Source: Algoriphagus ornithinivorans (GTDB lineage: Bacteria; Bacteroidota; Bacteroidia; Cytophagales; Cyclobacteriaceae). From it: a stretch of DNA of 64,000 nucleotides. A program made the translations under genes and the position numbers. The DNA lies in contig NZ_FOVW01000003.1 of NCBI RefSeq assembly GCF_900115305.1, positions 1 through 64,000 of the forward strand. Direction: 5' to 3'. The notes under the pieces are model-generated. The model worked only from the letters and a program-made list of their open reading frames with translations. It did no database searches and was not told the DNA's origin. Numbering within the stretch: the stretch's first letter is position 1; each line of letters opens with the position of its first letter. Positions 27,274 to 36,791 of this stretch are shown here, piece after piece.

Positions 27274-28569
27274 ATGATTCAAAGAATATTTCCACTGACT
27301 CTCTTATTGCTGTTTTGTTTACAAATAAGCTATGCGCAGTCGTTCAAAATCAATTCAGACAGACTTCATGCCTCATTAATGCAGCTTTCCACCTTTGGAA
27401 AAAATGAAAAAGGGGGAACGGATAGAGTTGCATACAGTGAATATGATCTGCAGGCTAGGGAATATGTTATCAGTCTGATGAAAGATGCAGGTCTGAGTGT
27501 TTCCGTGGATTTTGCTGGAAATATTATCGGAAGAAAAAAGGGAACAGATGATACTTTAAAGCCCATTGCATTTGGATCGCATATAGATGAAGTACCTAAT
27601 GGAGGAGATTACGATGGACCTGTGGGATCTATGTCATCTATTGAAGTCATCAAGACCTTAGCTGAAAATAATTTTACCACTAAACATCCTTTGGAAGTAA
27701 TCATATTTACCAATGAGGAAGGTGGAGTAGTAGGAAGTAGAGCTTTGGTAGGCCAATTGAGTAAAGAGGCACTACAAGTAGTAAGTAATGCAGGAATCAC
27801 TCAATATGAGGGTATCAAAAAATTAGGAGGGAATCCTGATAGAATCAATGAAATTAAAAGAAATCCGGGTGATTTGGCGGCTTTTTTAGAATTACATATT
27901 GAGCAAGGAGCGAATCTCTTCAATGAAAAGAAAGACATTGGTGTGGTGGAAGGAATTGTAGCCATTGACTGGTGGGATATCACTTTTACAGGATTTGCCA
28001 ATCATGCCGGTACTACTCCAATGAATCTTCGAAAAGACCCTATGCTGGCAGCGGCAAAGTTCATTCTAGCGGTAAACCAAACTGTGAAATCCTACGAAGG
28101 AAGACAGGTAGCAACAGTTGGGAAAATTCAGGCATTCCCTGGAGCTGGCAACGTAATACCAGGAGAAGTTAAGCTCAATTTAGAAATGCGGGATCTCTCT
28201 TCAGAAAAAATTTGGACTATTTATAAGGACCTGGAAAAGCAAGCCCAGAGTATAGCAGAGGAATTTGATGTTGAGTTTAATTCCAAACATATTGAGGTTG
28301 CATCCAAACCAGCATTAGCTGATCCAGAGGTCAGAAGGGTAATTCAGGCTCAAGCAGAAAAACTGGGATTATCAACTCTAAGCCTTCCGAGTGGAGCTGG
28401 CCATGATGCTCAAGAAATGGCTAGAATTGCTCCCATGGGTATGATCTTTATTCCAAGTAAAGATGGAATTAGCCATGCACCTTCTGAATTCTCCAGCAAG
28501 GAGGATATTGCCAATGGCGCCAACGTACTTCTTTACACCATTTTAGAACTGGATAAGAAGCTTCAGTAA
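27274..28569 (+). CDS. Secreted M20-family Zn amidohydrolase (carbamoylase/allantoate-type)
   Basis: The start at 27274 gives a clear signal peptide (MIQRIFPLTLLLL, ending SYAQS). The 431-residue protein is of the hydantoinase/carbamoylase M20 group: FGSHIDEVPNGGDYDGPVG holds the first His and bridging Asp, IIFTNEEGG the catalytic Glu pair, FLELHIEQG the third-metal His, and SGAGHDAQEMA the last His. HAGTTPMNLRKDP marks the substrate pocket. Such enzymes remove carbamoyl or amide groups from small molecules; export to the periplasm is uncommon, so it probably processes scavenged compounds. The substrate is not certain. Confidence 0.85.
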   Translation: MIQRIFPLTLLLLFCLQISYAQSFKINSDRLHASLMQLSTFGKNEKGGTDRVAYSEYDLQAREYVISLMKDAGLSVSVDFAGNIIGRKKGTDDTLKPIAFGSHIDEVPNGGDYDGPVGSMSSIEVIKTLAENNFTTKHPLEVIIFTNEEGGVVGSRALVGQLSKEALQVVSNAGITQYEGIKKLGGNPDRINEIKRNPGDLAAFLELHIEQGANLFNEKKDIGVVEGIVAIDWWDITFTGFANHAGTTPMNLRKDPMLAAAKFILAVNQTVKSYEGRQVATVGKIQAFPGAGNVIPGEVKLNLEMRDLSSEKIWTIYKDLEKQAQSIAEEFDVEFNSKHIEVASKPALADPEVRRVIQAQAEKLGLSTLSLPSGAGHDAQEMARIAPMGMIFIPSKDGISHAPSEFSSKEDIANGANVLLYTILELDKKLQ

Positions 28570-28618
28570 TCGAAAAAAAATCAATTCACTAAACTTTTTT
28601 AGGGCTTTTTTCATTTAC

Positions 28619-28630
28619 ATGTATATACAT
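28619..28630. promoter_or_regulatory. 12-bp perfect palindrome before the pirin gene
   Basis: ATGTATATACAT is its own reverse complement and lies 9 bases before the pirin ATG. AT-rich palindromes of this size arise by chance, so a regulatory role is only possible. Confidence 0.3.
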
Positions 28631-28639
28631 TAATTAGCT

Positions 28640-29494
28640 ATGAGAAAGATCAAAAAAATACACAAATCAGAATATAGACCTATCGCAGACCTAGTTACAT
28701 ATAGTCCTATGCCGACGCGGTCTTTACAAATGATAGATCCTTTTTTGTTTTTGAATCATCATGGATTTCAAACATACCCTGAGCATAATCAAGGTCTGCC
28801 GTTTGGACCTCATCCACATAGAGGAATGGAAACAGTAACCTTCATTTTGGAAGGTGATATCATGCATAAGGATTCTAGCGGGCATGAATCAGTAATTGGT
28901 CCTGGAGGAGTTCAGTATATGACTGCTGGGAAGGGCTTGATACATGCTGAAGTTTCCAGTTCTGAATTCAAGAAAAAAGGTGGTGACTTGGAGATTCTGC
29001 AATTATGGTTAAATCTTCCTGCTGCGAAAAAAATGATGGATCCGAATTATATCGGCTTGCAGAAAGATGAAATCCCAACCTTTGAGCTGAGCGAAGGTAA
29101 AATTCAGGTTCAGCAACTCTTTGGCGAATGGAATGGTGTAAAAGGTGCTTTTGAAGGTACTTTCCCCATTACCATGAGCACCATTTATTTAGAAGAAGGC
29201 AGCCAATTTACTAAGGAAATCCCTGAAGATGAGAATATCTTCTTTTACTTGGTTCGTGGCGAAGTAAAGATCAATCAGGAAGAAATTCAATTCCGACATT
29301 TGGTAGAATTTGAAAATGAAGGTTCTACTCTTTCCGTGGAAGCTCTGGAAAAATCAATTCTTATCTTGGGTCATGCTAAGCCTTTCAATGAGCCAGTAGT
29401 AGCTCAAGGACCATTTGTTATGAATTCTCAGCAAGAGATCTATGAGGCTTATGAAGACTACCAGCAAGGAAAATTTGGTTCTTGGAATGGTTAA
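28640..29494 (+). CDS. Pirin family protein
   Basis: The 284-residue protein has two cupin domains. The N-terminal one carries the metal site: HPHRGMETVTF gives two His, and GKGLIHAE gives another His and Glu. Bacterial pirins bind iron and some act as quercetinases or modulate other enzymes; no signal peptide is visible, so it is cytosolic. The stop overlaps that of the convergent DUF2520 gene by 4 bases. Motifs are complete, so an active fold is likely, but the substrate is unknown. Confidence 0.9.
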   Translation: MRKIKKIHKSEYRPIADLVTYSPMPTRSLQMIDPFLFLNHHGFQTYPEHNQGLPFGPHPHRGMETVTFILEGDIMHKDSSGHESVIGPGGVQYMTAGKGLIHAEVSSSEFKKKGGDLEILQLWLNLPAAKKMMDPNYIGLQKDEIPTFELSEGKIQVQQLFGEWNGVKGAFEGTFPITMSTIYLEEGSQFTKEIPEDENIFFYLVRGEVKINQEEIQFRHLVEFENEGSTLSVEALEKSILILGHAKPFNEPVVAQGPFVMNSQQEIYEAYEDYQQGKFGSWNG

Positions 29495-30264
29495 GAATCG
29501 ATAATGTCTTGGGAGATCAGCCGATAAATTTCAGCTATTTGCTCATTGTAATTTAAAAAGCGGTAATGATCTTCCAAGACTTCATAATCTTCCCGAATGG
29601 CTGGACCAGTTTGCGCTTTTTGAGCCCCAATCTGTAAACTTTTTGAGATAGTTTCAATAATTAGAGGTTTGATCATTTCGAAATCCAAGCCCTGCCTTCT
29701 CATAATTTCTTCAGCAATTCTGATCATGTGGTTTGAAAAATTACTTGCGAAAACAGCTGCAACATGTACTGCCTTTCTATCTTTGGATCTCACCAAATAA
29801 GTCAAGTTAGAAATACTTTTTGCAAGCTTTTTTAGCTTTTGCAATACCTCCTGATCATCAGATTCCAATAAAAAAGGGACTTCTGACAAATCCATTTTTT
29901 GCCCCATGGTGAAGGATTGTAATGGATATAATATTCCCGTATAACTAGCTGAACTGTAACCCAATACATCCAGGTACATAGTTCCGGAGGTATGAACCAA
30001 AATGCTTCCCTCTGGCAAAATAACTGAGTCGGCTATTTCAAGTATGGCATCATCTTTCACTGCCAAAATAAAAATCTCAGCTTCACTTTCCGAAAAATCC
30101 AAGTCCTCTTTAGACTCTGCTGCATAAACTCGCTCAGTGATTCTCCTGGCCTTCTCAATATCTCTGGCATAAACTTCAGTAATCATATGCCCTGCATCCT
30201 CCAATGCCGGAGCTAAATGCCAGGCTACATTTCCTGCTCCTAAAATGGCTATTTTGAACTTCAT
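29491..30264 (-). CDS. Rossmann-like and DUF2520 domain protein
   Basis: The 257-residue protein begins with a dinucleotide-binding motif (ILGAGNVAWHLAPAL) and contains SEAEIFILAVKDDAI, followed after residue 130 by the DUF2520 helical domain with HVAAVFASNFSNHM. It resembles the F420- or NADP-dependent reductase fold near ketopantoate or pyrroline-5-carboxylate reductases, but the reaction is unassigned. It lies downstream of lpdA in the same direction, past a terminator. Confidence 0.85.
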   Translation of the reverse strand: MKFKIAILGAGNVAWHLAPALEDAGHMITEVYARDIEKARRITERVYAAESKEDLDFSESEAEIFILAVKDDAILEIADSVILPEGSILVHTSGTMYLDVLGYSSASYTGILYPLQSFTMGQKMDLSEVPFLLESDDQEVLQKLKKLAKSISNLTYLVRSKDRKAVHVAAVFASNFSNHMIRIAEEIMRRQGLDFEMIKPLIIETISKSLQIGAQKAQTGPAIREDYEVLEDHYRFLNYNEQIAEIYRLISQDIIDS

Positions 30265-30293
30265 GACGGAATTAAGCTATTTTTTAGGCAAAA

Positions 30294-30326
30294 TAAAAAA
30301 GCCATTTCCCAAAAGAGAAATGGCTT
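30294..30326 (-). terminator. Terminator of the odh-lpd operon
   Basis: GCCATTTC and GAAATGGC form the stem; read on the minus strand, the T-rich TTTTTTATTTTG follows. It lies 20 bases beyond the lpdA stop. Confidence 0.8.
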
Positions 30327-30345
30327 CACTAAATCAATTTCAAAC

Positions 30346-31743
30346 TTATATATGTAAGGCTCTATTATCAGTAGCTGCCAAACAAGCCTCTTTAAACGCC
30401 TCTGTATAAGTAGGGTGAGCATGGGACATTCTTGCGATATCTTCTGCAGAAGCTCTGTACTCCATCGCAACCACTGCCTCAGCGATCATATCTGCAGTTC
30501 TAGGTCCAATCATATGGACACCTAGGATTTCGTCTGTCTCAGCATCTGCTAAAACCTTCACTAAGCCATCAGTATCCATAGAGGCTCTTGCTCTACCTGA
30601 TGCCATGAATGGAAATTTCCCAGACTTATATTTAATACCCTTTTCCTTCAACTGCTCTTCGGTATATCCTACGGAAGCAACTTCTGGCCAGGTGTAGACA
30701 ACACCCGGAATCAGGTTATAATTAATGTGAGGTTTTTGACCGGCAATTGTTTCTGCTACAAAGGTTCCTTCCTCCTCAGCCTTATGAGCCAACATGGCAC
30801 CTTTGACGACGTCACCAATAGCATAGATATGTGATGCGGAAGTTTGCAAATGCTCATTCACTTCCACTTGCCCTCTGTCATTCAACTTGACACCAGCAGC
30901 TTCAGCATTCAAGCCTTCAGTATATGGCTTTCTTCCTATTGAAACCAGAACATAATCGCCCTTGATCTCGATGGTTTCTCCTTTTCCGTTTTCAGCCTTT
31001 ACGATAACTTCTTTTCCTTTATTTTCTACAGAAGTCACCTTGTGCTTCAGATAAAACTCAAAGCCTAATTTTTTTAAAGACTTTTGAAGCTCTTTGCCCA
31101 TGGTCTTATCCATGGAAGGAATCAAAGAATCCATAAACTCAACCACAGAAACTTTGGCTCCCATTCTACCATAAACGGATCCTAATTCCATTCCAATCAC
31201 ACCGCCGCCTATCACGATCAGGTGTTTTGGGATTTCCTTCATTTTCAAAGCTTCGGTAGAAGTAATCACTCTATCCTTATCCAGCTTGATGAAAGGCAAG
31301 GAAGCTGGTTTAGAACCCGTAGCTATGATGATATTTTTACCTTGGATCTCTTCAGACTTACCATCCTCTTTAGTCACTTTGATGGTATTCTTATCTACAA
31401 AAGAACCCATTCCGTGGTGAACATCAATTTTATTCTTCTTCATCAAAAATTGAATCCCATCCACATTTTGTTTGACCACATCATCCTTTCTGGAAATCAT
31501 CTGCTTCAAATCCACTTTCAAATTACTCAAATTAATACCATGAGTTTTGAAAGTATGAGCAGCATTATGATAATGCTCTGAGGAGTCAAGTAAAGCTTTG
31601 GAAGGAATACAACCTACATTAAGGCATGTTCCTCCCAAAGTTGAATATTTTTCAATAATGGCTGTTTTCATGCCCAATTGAGCAGCTCTGATCGCTGCCA
31701 CATATCCTCCCGGGCCGGAGCCAATTACTATAACGTCGTACAT
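30346..31743 (-). CDS. lpdA: Dihydrolipoyl dehydrogenase (E3)
   Basis: The 465-residue protein is a full E3 subunit: FAD motif GSGPGGYVAA near residue 9, redox Cys40 and Cys45 in GGTCLNVGCIPSK, NAD motif VIGGGVIGMELG, and the catalytic His-Glu pair near HAHPTYTEAFKEA at the C-terminus. It reoxidises dihydrolipoyl groups on the E2 protein and makes NADH. Being in one run with odhA and odhB, it likely serves 2-oxoglutarate dehydrogenase, and possibly other 2-oxo acid complexes. A four-helix-bundle gene separates it from odhB. Confidence 0.95.
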   Translation of the reverse strand: MYDVIVIGSGPGGYVAAIRAAQLGMKTAIIEKYSTLGGTCLNVGCIPSKALLDSSEHYHNAAHTFKTHGINLSNLKVDLKQMISRKDDVVKQNVDGIQFLMKKNKIDVHHGMGSFVDKNTIKVTKEDGKSEEIQGKNIIIATGSKPASLPFIKLDKDRVITSTEALKMKEIPKHLIVIGGGVIGMELGSVYGRMGAKVSVVEFMDSLIPSMDKTMGKELQKSLKKLGFEFYLKHKVTSVENKGKEVIVKAENGKGETIEIKGDYVLVSIGRKPYTEGLNAEAAGVKLNDRGQVEVNEHLQTSASHIYAIGDVVKGAMLAHKAEEEGTFVAETIAGQKPHINYNLIPGVVYTWPEVASVGYTEEQLKEKGIKYKSGKFPFMASGRARASMDTDGLVKVLADAETDEILGVHMIGPRTADMIAEAVVAMEYRASAEDIARMSHAHPTYTEAFKEACLAATDNRALHI

Positions 31744-31750
31744 TTTTTAT

Positions 31751-31785
31751 CAAGTATTATGTACCAAGTATCAAGTACTAAGTAC
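31751..31785. repeat. Imperfect heptamer tandem repeat next to lpdA start
   Basis: Five 7-base units lie head to tail: CAAGTAT, TATGTAC, CAAGTAT, CAAGTAC and TAAGTAC. The array lies between the lpdA ATG (31743) and the end of the four-helix-bundle gene (31793). It leaves no room for a normal promoter in front of lpdA. Confidence 0.75.
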
Positions 31786-31792
31786 AACAAGG

Positions 31793-32146
31793 TTAAACAT
31801 TTAAACTTTGCTTAAGTCTGACTATCATGTTTTGAATATGCTCAAGTTCAGTTTCTATTTTTTCAAAATCATCTATACTAACATAGCCCAAGCGGTTAGA
31901 AATAACCATTTGGGTATCTAACTCAAAAGAAGAGCCTAGTGAAATACCAAGGAAATGATCAAAATCCTTATTAGTATTCCTTCCTGCACCTTCTGCAATA
32001 TTTGAAGGAATAGAAATTACACACTTATTCATTTGAGAGATTAATCCAAAGCGCTCTTGAGGAGGAAGATTTTCCGTAATCTTGTAAACTTCAACAGCTA
32101 AATCTATGGCCTTCTGCCATACTTTGAGTTCTTTGTAACGATGCAT
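31793..32146 (-). CDS. Four-helix-bundle protein (S23/IVP-type), inserted in the odh operon
   Basis: The 117-residue protein begins MHRYKELKVWQKAIDLAVEVY and contains SQMNKCVISIPSNIAEGAGR, the two signature parts of the bacterial 23S rRNA intervening-sequence or four-helix-bundle family. Its members are small, basic helical proteins found inside rRNA insertions and also as stray genes; a relative is the accessory protein of diversity-generating retroelements, but no reverse transcriptase is here. The gene sits between odhB and lpdA in the same direction, with heptamer repeats on both sides, which suggests that it arrived as a unit. Function unknown. Confidence 0.88.
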   Translation of the reverse strand: MHRYKELKVWQKAIDLAVEVYKITENLPPQERFGLISQMNKCVISIPSNIAEGAGRNTNKDFDHFLGISLGSSFELDTQMVISNRLGYVSIDDFEKIETELEHIQNMIVRLKQSLNV

Positions 32147-32211
32147 TTTGAATTTAATTTAGTTAAACATTTTTTTTATTAATTTAACTAATCAATTCAA
32201 ATTTTAATACA

Positions 32212-32239
32212 CTTTGTACATCGTACTTTTTACTTTGTA
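32212..32239. repeat. Imperfect heptamer tandem repeat after odhB
   Basis: Four 7-base units follow each other: CTTTGTA, CATCGTA, CTTTTTA and CTTTGTA. The array ends 7 bases before the odhB stop (32247, minus strand) and starts 65 bases upstream of the four-helix-bundle ATG. It pairs with the array at 31751-31785 on the other side of that gene; both are GTAC-rich. Confidence 0.7.
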
Positions 32240-32246
32240 CAGTCGT

Positions 32247-33797
32247 TTATACTCCAAACAACAACCTAGTCGGATCTTCCAAGAGCTGCTTAACACGAAC
32301 CAAGAAACTTACGGATTCTCTTCCGTCAATGATTCTATGATCGTAAGAAAGCGCTACATACATCATAGGAAGAATTTTCACTTCACCATTAACAGCCATA
32401 GGTCTTTCCACAATATTGTGCATACCGAGAATAGCAGATTGAGGAGCATTGATAATCGGAGTAGACATCATAGAACCAAATACACCTCCATTAGTGATGG
32501 TGAAGGTACCTCCAGTCATCTCTTCAATGGAAAGCTTATTATCTCTTGCTTTGGTAGCTAGTCTTACCACTTCTTTTTCAATCTGATCGAAGCTTAATCC
32601 TTCTGCATTTCTGATTACTGGCACGACCAGACCTTTTGGAGCGGAAACAGCAATTGAAATATCACAGTAATCATTATAAACGATCTCATTTCCGTCAATT
32701 TTGGCATTGACAGCTGGCCACTCCTGAAGAGCAACACATACAGCTTTGGTGAAGAATGACATAAAACCAAGTCCTACACCATGCTTTTCTTTGAACTGTT
32801 CCTTGAATTTGGATCTCAAATCCATGATTGGCTTCATATTGACTTCATTGAATGTCGTCAACATGGCTGTTTCATTTTTCACAGACACCAATCTTTTGGA
32901 AACAGTACGTCTCAATGAGGACATTTTTTCTCTTCTCTCTTCTCTGGAACCACCCTGAGTTGGTTTTTGAGCAGGAGCCTCGGCTTTGCTTTCCGACTTG
33001 GATTCTGTCTTTGGAGCAGGCGCAGATTTCTGTGCATTTTGAGCGTCCTCTTTTGTAATTCTTCCGTCTTTTCCAGTTCCTTTTACCTCCTCAGGCTTAA
33101 TTCCTTTTTCAGAAAGAATCTTAGACGCTGCCGGAGAAGCATGTCCTGTAGCGTAGCTATCCTTATCAGATGAAGAAGATGAGCTTGAGGCACTTTCGGA
33201 GCTGGACTTTTCAGAAGATGAAGTTTCGGGCTCTCCTTCAGTCACTTCAATCTTACAAATCAATCCTCCGATTTCCAGTGTATCGCCTTCTTTCGCAACA
33301 TGGCGAAGTATTCCAGAAGCTTCAGCAGGCAATTCGAAGGTTGCCTTATCTGAGTCCACTTCAGCAATGATGTCGTCCAATTTGACATAATCGCCGTCGG
33401 CTTTGATCCAATTTGCCAGCGTAACCTCAGTGATAGATTCACCAACAGTTGGCACAACCATTTCCTTTACTTCCCCTGTTTTAGAAGAGGAGGAAGAAGA
33501 TGCTTTAGACTTTTCCTCAGACTTTTTGGAGTCTTTTGACTCTTCACTTTTGACTCCTGAATCTGATTCTTCTATTACACAGATCACAGCGCCAATTTCC
33601 AATGTATCACCTTCCTCTGCTTTGATTCGTAAGGTACCTGCAGCCTCTGCCGGCAATTCAAAAGTTGCTTTATCAGATTCAAGTTCACATAGAACTTCAT
33701 CCATCTGAACTGAATCCCCATCTTTTTTAAACCACTGGCCTATGGTTACTTCGGTGATTGATTCACCGACAGCCGGAACTTTGATTTCTTTGCTCAT
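32247..33797 (-). CDS. odhB: Dihydrolipoyllysine succinyltransferase, E2 of 2-oxoglutarate dehydrogenase
   Basis: The 516-residue protein has two lipoyl domains at residues 1-80 and 120-200, with the lipoylated Lys in [11 protein letters not shown] and [11 protein letters not shown]. Ser- and Lys-rich linkers follow, then a peripheral-subunit-binding domain ([13 protein letters not shown]), an Ala/Pro/Lys linker and the catalytic domain ending with [16 protein letters not shown], whose His and Asp are catalytic. It transfers succinyl groups to CoA. Two lipoyl domains instead of one is a variation seen in Bacteroidota. It lies downstream of odhA after 70 bases. Confidence 0.95.
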   Translation of the reverse strand: MSKEIKVPAVGESITEVTIGQWFKKDGDSVQMDEVLCELESDKATFELPAEAAGTLRIKAEEGDTLEIGAVICVIEESDSGVKSEESKDSKKSEEKSKASSSSSSKTGEVKEMVVPTVGESITEVTLANWIKADGDYVKLDDIIAEVDSDKATFELPAEASGILRHVAKEGDTLEIGGLICKIEVTEGEPETSSSEKSSSESASSSSSSSDKDSYATGHASPAASKILSEKGIKPEEVKGTGKDGRITKEDAQNAQKSAPAPKTESKSESKAEAPAQKPTQGGSREERREKMSSLRRTVSKRLVSVKNETAMLTTFNEVNMKPIMDLRSKFKEQFKEKHGVGLGFMSFFTKAVCVALQEWPAVNAKIDGNEIVYNDYCDISIAVSAPKGLVVPVIRNAEGLSFDQIEKEVVRLATKARDNKLSIEEMTGGTFTITNGGVFGSMMSTPIINAPQSAILGMHNIVERPMAVNGEVKILPMMYVALSYDHRIIDGRESVSFLVRVKQLLEDPTRLLFGV

Positions 33798-33812
33798 GTG
33801 TTTTTCTGTTGA

Positions 33813-33844
33813 CTTTTACCAAAAAATGGCAAAAGAGGTAAAAG
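33813..33844. promoter_or_regulatory. Alternative hairpins between odhA and odhB
   Basis: CTTTTACC at 33813-33820 pairs exactly with GGTAAAAG at 33837-33844; it can also pair, with one mismatch, with the nearer TGGCAAAAG. The two pairings exclude each other. The element lies just before the odhB ATG. Confidence 0.3.
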
Positions 33845-33867
33845 GAATATTCTGGATTTGCGGTTAA

Positions 33868-36654
33868 TTACAGTTTTAATGCTTTGGAAACAATTGCTTT
33901 TTGTTCTTCTACATGGACTTTGTTATATCCGGTAGCTGGAGATGCACTCATCTTTCTGGCAATCACATCCATTGGAAGTTCTTTATGCAGCAGTCTCAAC
34001 ATATAATTCCAGTAGCCCATATTTTCTGGCTCTTCCTGAACCCATACTACCTCTGCATCTTTGTATTGCTTCAATGTTTCAAAAATCTGCTTCTTAGGCA
34101 GTGGATGTAGCTGTTCAATACGAACAAGCGCCACATTCTTCACTTTTTCTTTCTCTCTCGCTTCTTCTAGGTCATAATATACTTTACCTGTGCAAAGAAC
34201 CACTCGCTTCACATCCTTGGTGTTTACAGTAGTATCAGGAATTAACTCTCTAAACTTACCCGAAGTAAATTCATCTATAGGTGACATCACCTTAGGGTGT
34301 CGTAGCAAGGATTTTGGAGACATGACTACGCAAGGCTTCCTAAATTCCCAAGCCAATTGCCTTCTTAACAAATGGAAGAAGTTGGATGGCTCGGTGATAT
34401 TAGCCACCACCATATTATATTCAGCAGAAAGCTGCAAAAATCTTTCAGGTCTCGCATTAGAGTGCTCTGGACCCTGTCCTTCATATCCATGAGGAAGAAG
34501 CATTACCAGTCCATTTTGCTTTTGCCACTTGGATTCACCGGAGGAAATAAACTGGTCAATCATGGTTTGGGCTCCGTTTGCAAAATCACCAAACTGCGCT
34601 TCCCAAATGGTCAAAGAATGCGGATTAGCCATTCCATATCCGTACTCAAATCCCAAAACAGCATATTCTGAAAGTAGAGAGTTGTAAATATGGAATTGTC
34701 CCTTTCTATCTTTCATTTCTTTTAAAGAATTGAAAGGCTGATTGGAATTGGCATCGTGCAATACTGCATGTCTGTGGGAGAATGTACCTCTTTGCACATC
34801 CTGACCTGTAAGTCTTACAGTTTTTCCCTCAAGTAATAAAGATCCATAAGCCAATAATTCAGCAGAAGCCCAGTTCAATGACTTGGACTTGAAGAACATA
34901 TCTTTTCTCTGCTTCATTTGAGCCTCAATCTGCTTGATTGGCTTGAAACCTTTTGGAATAGTCGTCAATGCTTCGGCAACTTGATCAATTACTTTGGCAT
35001 CAACACCTGTTTCTGGAGATTGATCAAAGTCTTCCGGCTTGGATCTTCTAAGGCTACCCCATTCTCTTTCAAACTTAGTAGCTTGATACGGAAGTGGCTT
35101 TTCCTTAACCATGTTTAGACGATCTTGTAGAAGCTGTCTAAACTCTTCATCCATTTGAGAAGCAATTTCGGCATCGATATCCCCTCTTTCGGTCAATCGC
35201 TTTACATAAATCTCTCTAGGGTTTGGATGCTTGGAGATGATATTATAAAGTTCGGGTTGAGTGAATTTAGGCTCATCAGACTCATTATGACCATGACGTC
35301 TGTAGCATACCATATCCACAAAAATATCTCTACCAAATTTTTGTCTGAATTCTGCCGCTAACTTCGCCGCGAAGACTACTGCTTCAGCATTATCACCATT
35401 AACGTGAATTACCGGAGCATCGATGATTTTAGCCACATCTGTACAATAGATAGAAGATCTTGCATCATCAAAATCAGTAGTAAAACCTACTTGGTTATTA
35501 ATGACAAAGTGAATGGTTCCACCCGTGTTGTAGCCTTTCAAACCAGCCATCTGAGTTACCTCATACACAATACCTTGACCCGCTACTGCAGCATCCCCAT
35601 GAATCAAAATAGGGAGCGCCTTGGTTTTATCACCCTTATGTTCTGAGTCAATTTTTGCTCTGATAAATCCTTCTACTACGGGATTAACCGCCTCCAAGTG
35701 CGATGGATTGGGAGCCAACTTCAGGTGAACTTTCTTGTCTTCAGGAGTAACGATATCAGAGGAATAACCCATATGATATTTTACGTCCCCATCTCCCATA
35801 GTTAGGTCTGGCTTCGCTGTACCCTCAAATTCTGAGAAAATCTGCTCATAGGTTTTGCCCATAACATTGGCAAGCACATTTAGCCTACCTCTGTGAGCCA
35901 TACCTATCATTACTTCTTCCACACCTCCAAGAGCAGCCGTATTTATTACAGCGTCTAAAAATGGAATAGTACTTTCACCGCCTTCTAGAGAAAAACGTTT
36001 TTGACCAAGGTATTTAGTGTGCAAAAAGTTTTCAAAAACAACAGCTTGGTTGAGTTTAAATAGGATTCTTTTCTTTTCATCAGTGGAAGGATTAAAGGCT
36101 AAAGCTTCCTTCTCAACTTTGGTTTTAAACCAATCCAGCATTTCAGGATCTCTGATGTAGAGGTATTCGAAACCCATTGGACCCTCATAGATGGTTTTGA
36201 GTGCATCTATTATCGCAGAGAGTTTTGCTTTTCCGATACCAATTTCATTTCCCGCTTGGAACTCAGTATTCATATCATCTTGACCCAAACCAAAATCATC
36301 CGGATCAATCAGCGCCTTTCTATCTCTTCTTTCACGAACAGGGTTTGTTTTAGATCTTAAGTGAGCTCTTGATCTGTGCGCATGGATTAGAGCTCTTACC
36401 TTAATTTCTTTTGGAAGCTGCTCCATATCCATAATGGTACCTGGAGTGGCCAAAGAACCATTTTTCGGAGCAGATGCAGTAGATTCTGCAGCTTGGCCAT
36501 TTTCACCTTCACCGTAATTGGTAAGGGCAAAATCAAATCCATCAAAAAATTCTTTCCAGCTAGGATCAATGGATTCTGGGTCTTGTTTGTAGGAATTATA
36601 GAGCTCATCTATATAGGAAACATGAGCGTTGGCGATGTATGAGAATTTGTCCAT
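33868..36654 (-). CDS. odhA: 2-oxoglutarate dehydrogenase E1 component
   Basis: I use the ATG at 36654 (MDKFSYIANAHVSYIDEL); the frame is open 12 codons further, but without similarity. The 928-residue protein begins with the short E1o N-terminal segment, then has thiamin-diphosphate parts: GMAHRGRLNVLANV, HGDAAVAGQGIVYEV and FVINNQVGFTT, with the YRRHGHNESDEP segment. The C-terminal half holds the pyrimidine-binding domain. It decarboxylates 2-oxoglutarate and passes the succinyl group to OdhB, a TCA-cycle step. It heads the odhA, odhB, lpdA run. Confidence 0.95.
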   Translation of the reverse strand: MDKFSYIANAHVSYIDELYNSYKQDPESIDPSWKEFFDGFDFALTNYGEGENGQAAESTASAPKNGSLATPGTIMDMEQLPKEIKVRALIHAHRSRAHLRSKTNPVRERRDRKALIDPDDFGLGQDDMNTEFQAGNEIGIGKAKLSAIIDALKTIYEGPMGFEYLYIRDPEMLDWFKTKVEKEALAFNPSTDEKKRILFKLNQAVVFENFLHTKYLGQKRFSLEGGESTIPFLDAVINTAALGGVEEVMIGMAHRGRLNVLANVMGKTYEQIFSEFEGTAKPDLTMGDGDVKYHMGYSSDIVTPEDKKVHLKLAPNPSHLEAVNPVVEGFIRAKIDSEHKGDKTKALPILIHGDAAVAGQGIVYEVTQMAGLKGYNTGGTIHFVINNQVGFTTDFDDARSSIYCTDVAKIIDAPVIHVNGDNAEAVVFAAKLAAEFRQKFGRDIFVDMVCYRRHGHNESDEPKFTQPELYNIISKHPNPREIYVKRLTERGDIDAEIASQMDEEFRQLLQDRLNMVKEKPLPYQATKFEREWGSLRRSKPEDFDQSPETGVDAKVIDQVAEALTTIPKGFKPIKQIEAQMKQRKDMFFKSKSLNWASAELLAYGSLLLEGKTVRLTGQDVQRGTFSHRHAVLHDANSNQPFNSLKEMKDRKGQFHIYNSLLSEYAVLGFEYGYGMANPHSLTIWEAQFGDFANGAQTMIDQFISSGESKWQKQNGLVMLLPHGYEGQGPEHSNARPERFLQLSAEYNMVVANITEPSNFFHLLRRQLAWEFRKPCVVMSPKSLLRHPKVMSPIDEFTSGKFRELIPDTTVNTKDVKRVVLCTGKVYYDLEEAREKEKVKNVALVRIEQLHPLPKKQIFETLKQYKDAEVVWVQEEPENMGYWNYMLRLLHKELPMDVIARKMSASPATGYNKVHVEEQKAIVSKALKL

Positions 36655-36675
36655 GGTTATTTTTTGAGAACAACA

Positions 36676-36683
36676 CAAAACTA
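36676..36683 (-). promoter_or_regulatory. Candidate -7 box for the odh operon
   Basis: On the minus strand the octamer is TAGTTTTG, 22 bases before the odhA ATG. A second match, TATATTTG, lies at 36732-36725 with a TTG 23 bases further upstream inside the terminator stem of the preceding gene. Either could start the transcript. Confidence 0.45.
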
Positions 36684-36741
36684 CTCCCAAATGTTCAGAT
36701 TAAAAAACTGCTTATTTGCTTTTCCAAATATACAAATTAGA

Positions 36742-36772
36742 TAAAAAAAGAGCGGCAAATTTTGCCGCTCTT
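36742..36772 (-). terminator. Terminator of the SusC/D locus
   Basis: GAGCGGCAAA and TTTGCCGCTC form a perfect 10-pair stem with a very short loop; on the minus strand TTTTTTTATC follows. Confidence 0.88.
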
Positions 36773-36791
36773 TAAATTCAAAAGAATTTTA

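Noticed and set aside
31793..32146. Four-helix-bundle gene as the accessory gene of a diversity-generating retroelement
   Set aside because: No reverse transcriptase and no template/variable repeat pair is visible nearby; the protein fits the general four-helix-bundle family better.
36655..36690. A 12-codon N-terminal extension of odhA
   Set aside because: It covers the likely -7 box, and the E1o similarity starts at MDKFSY.
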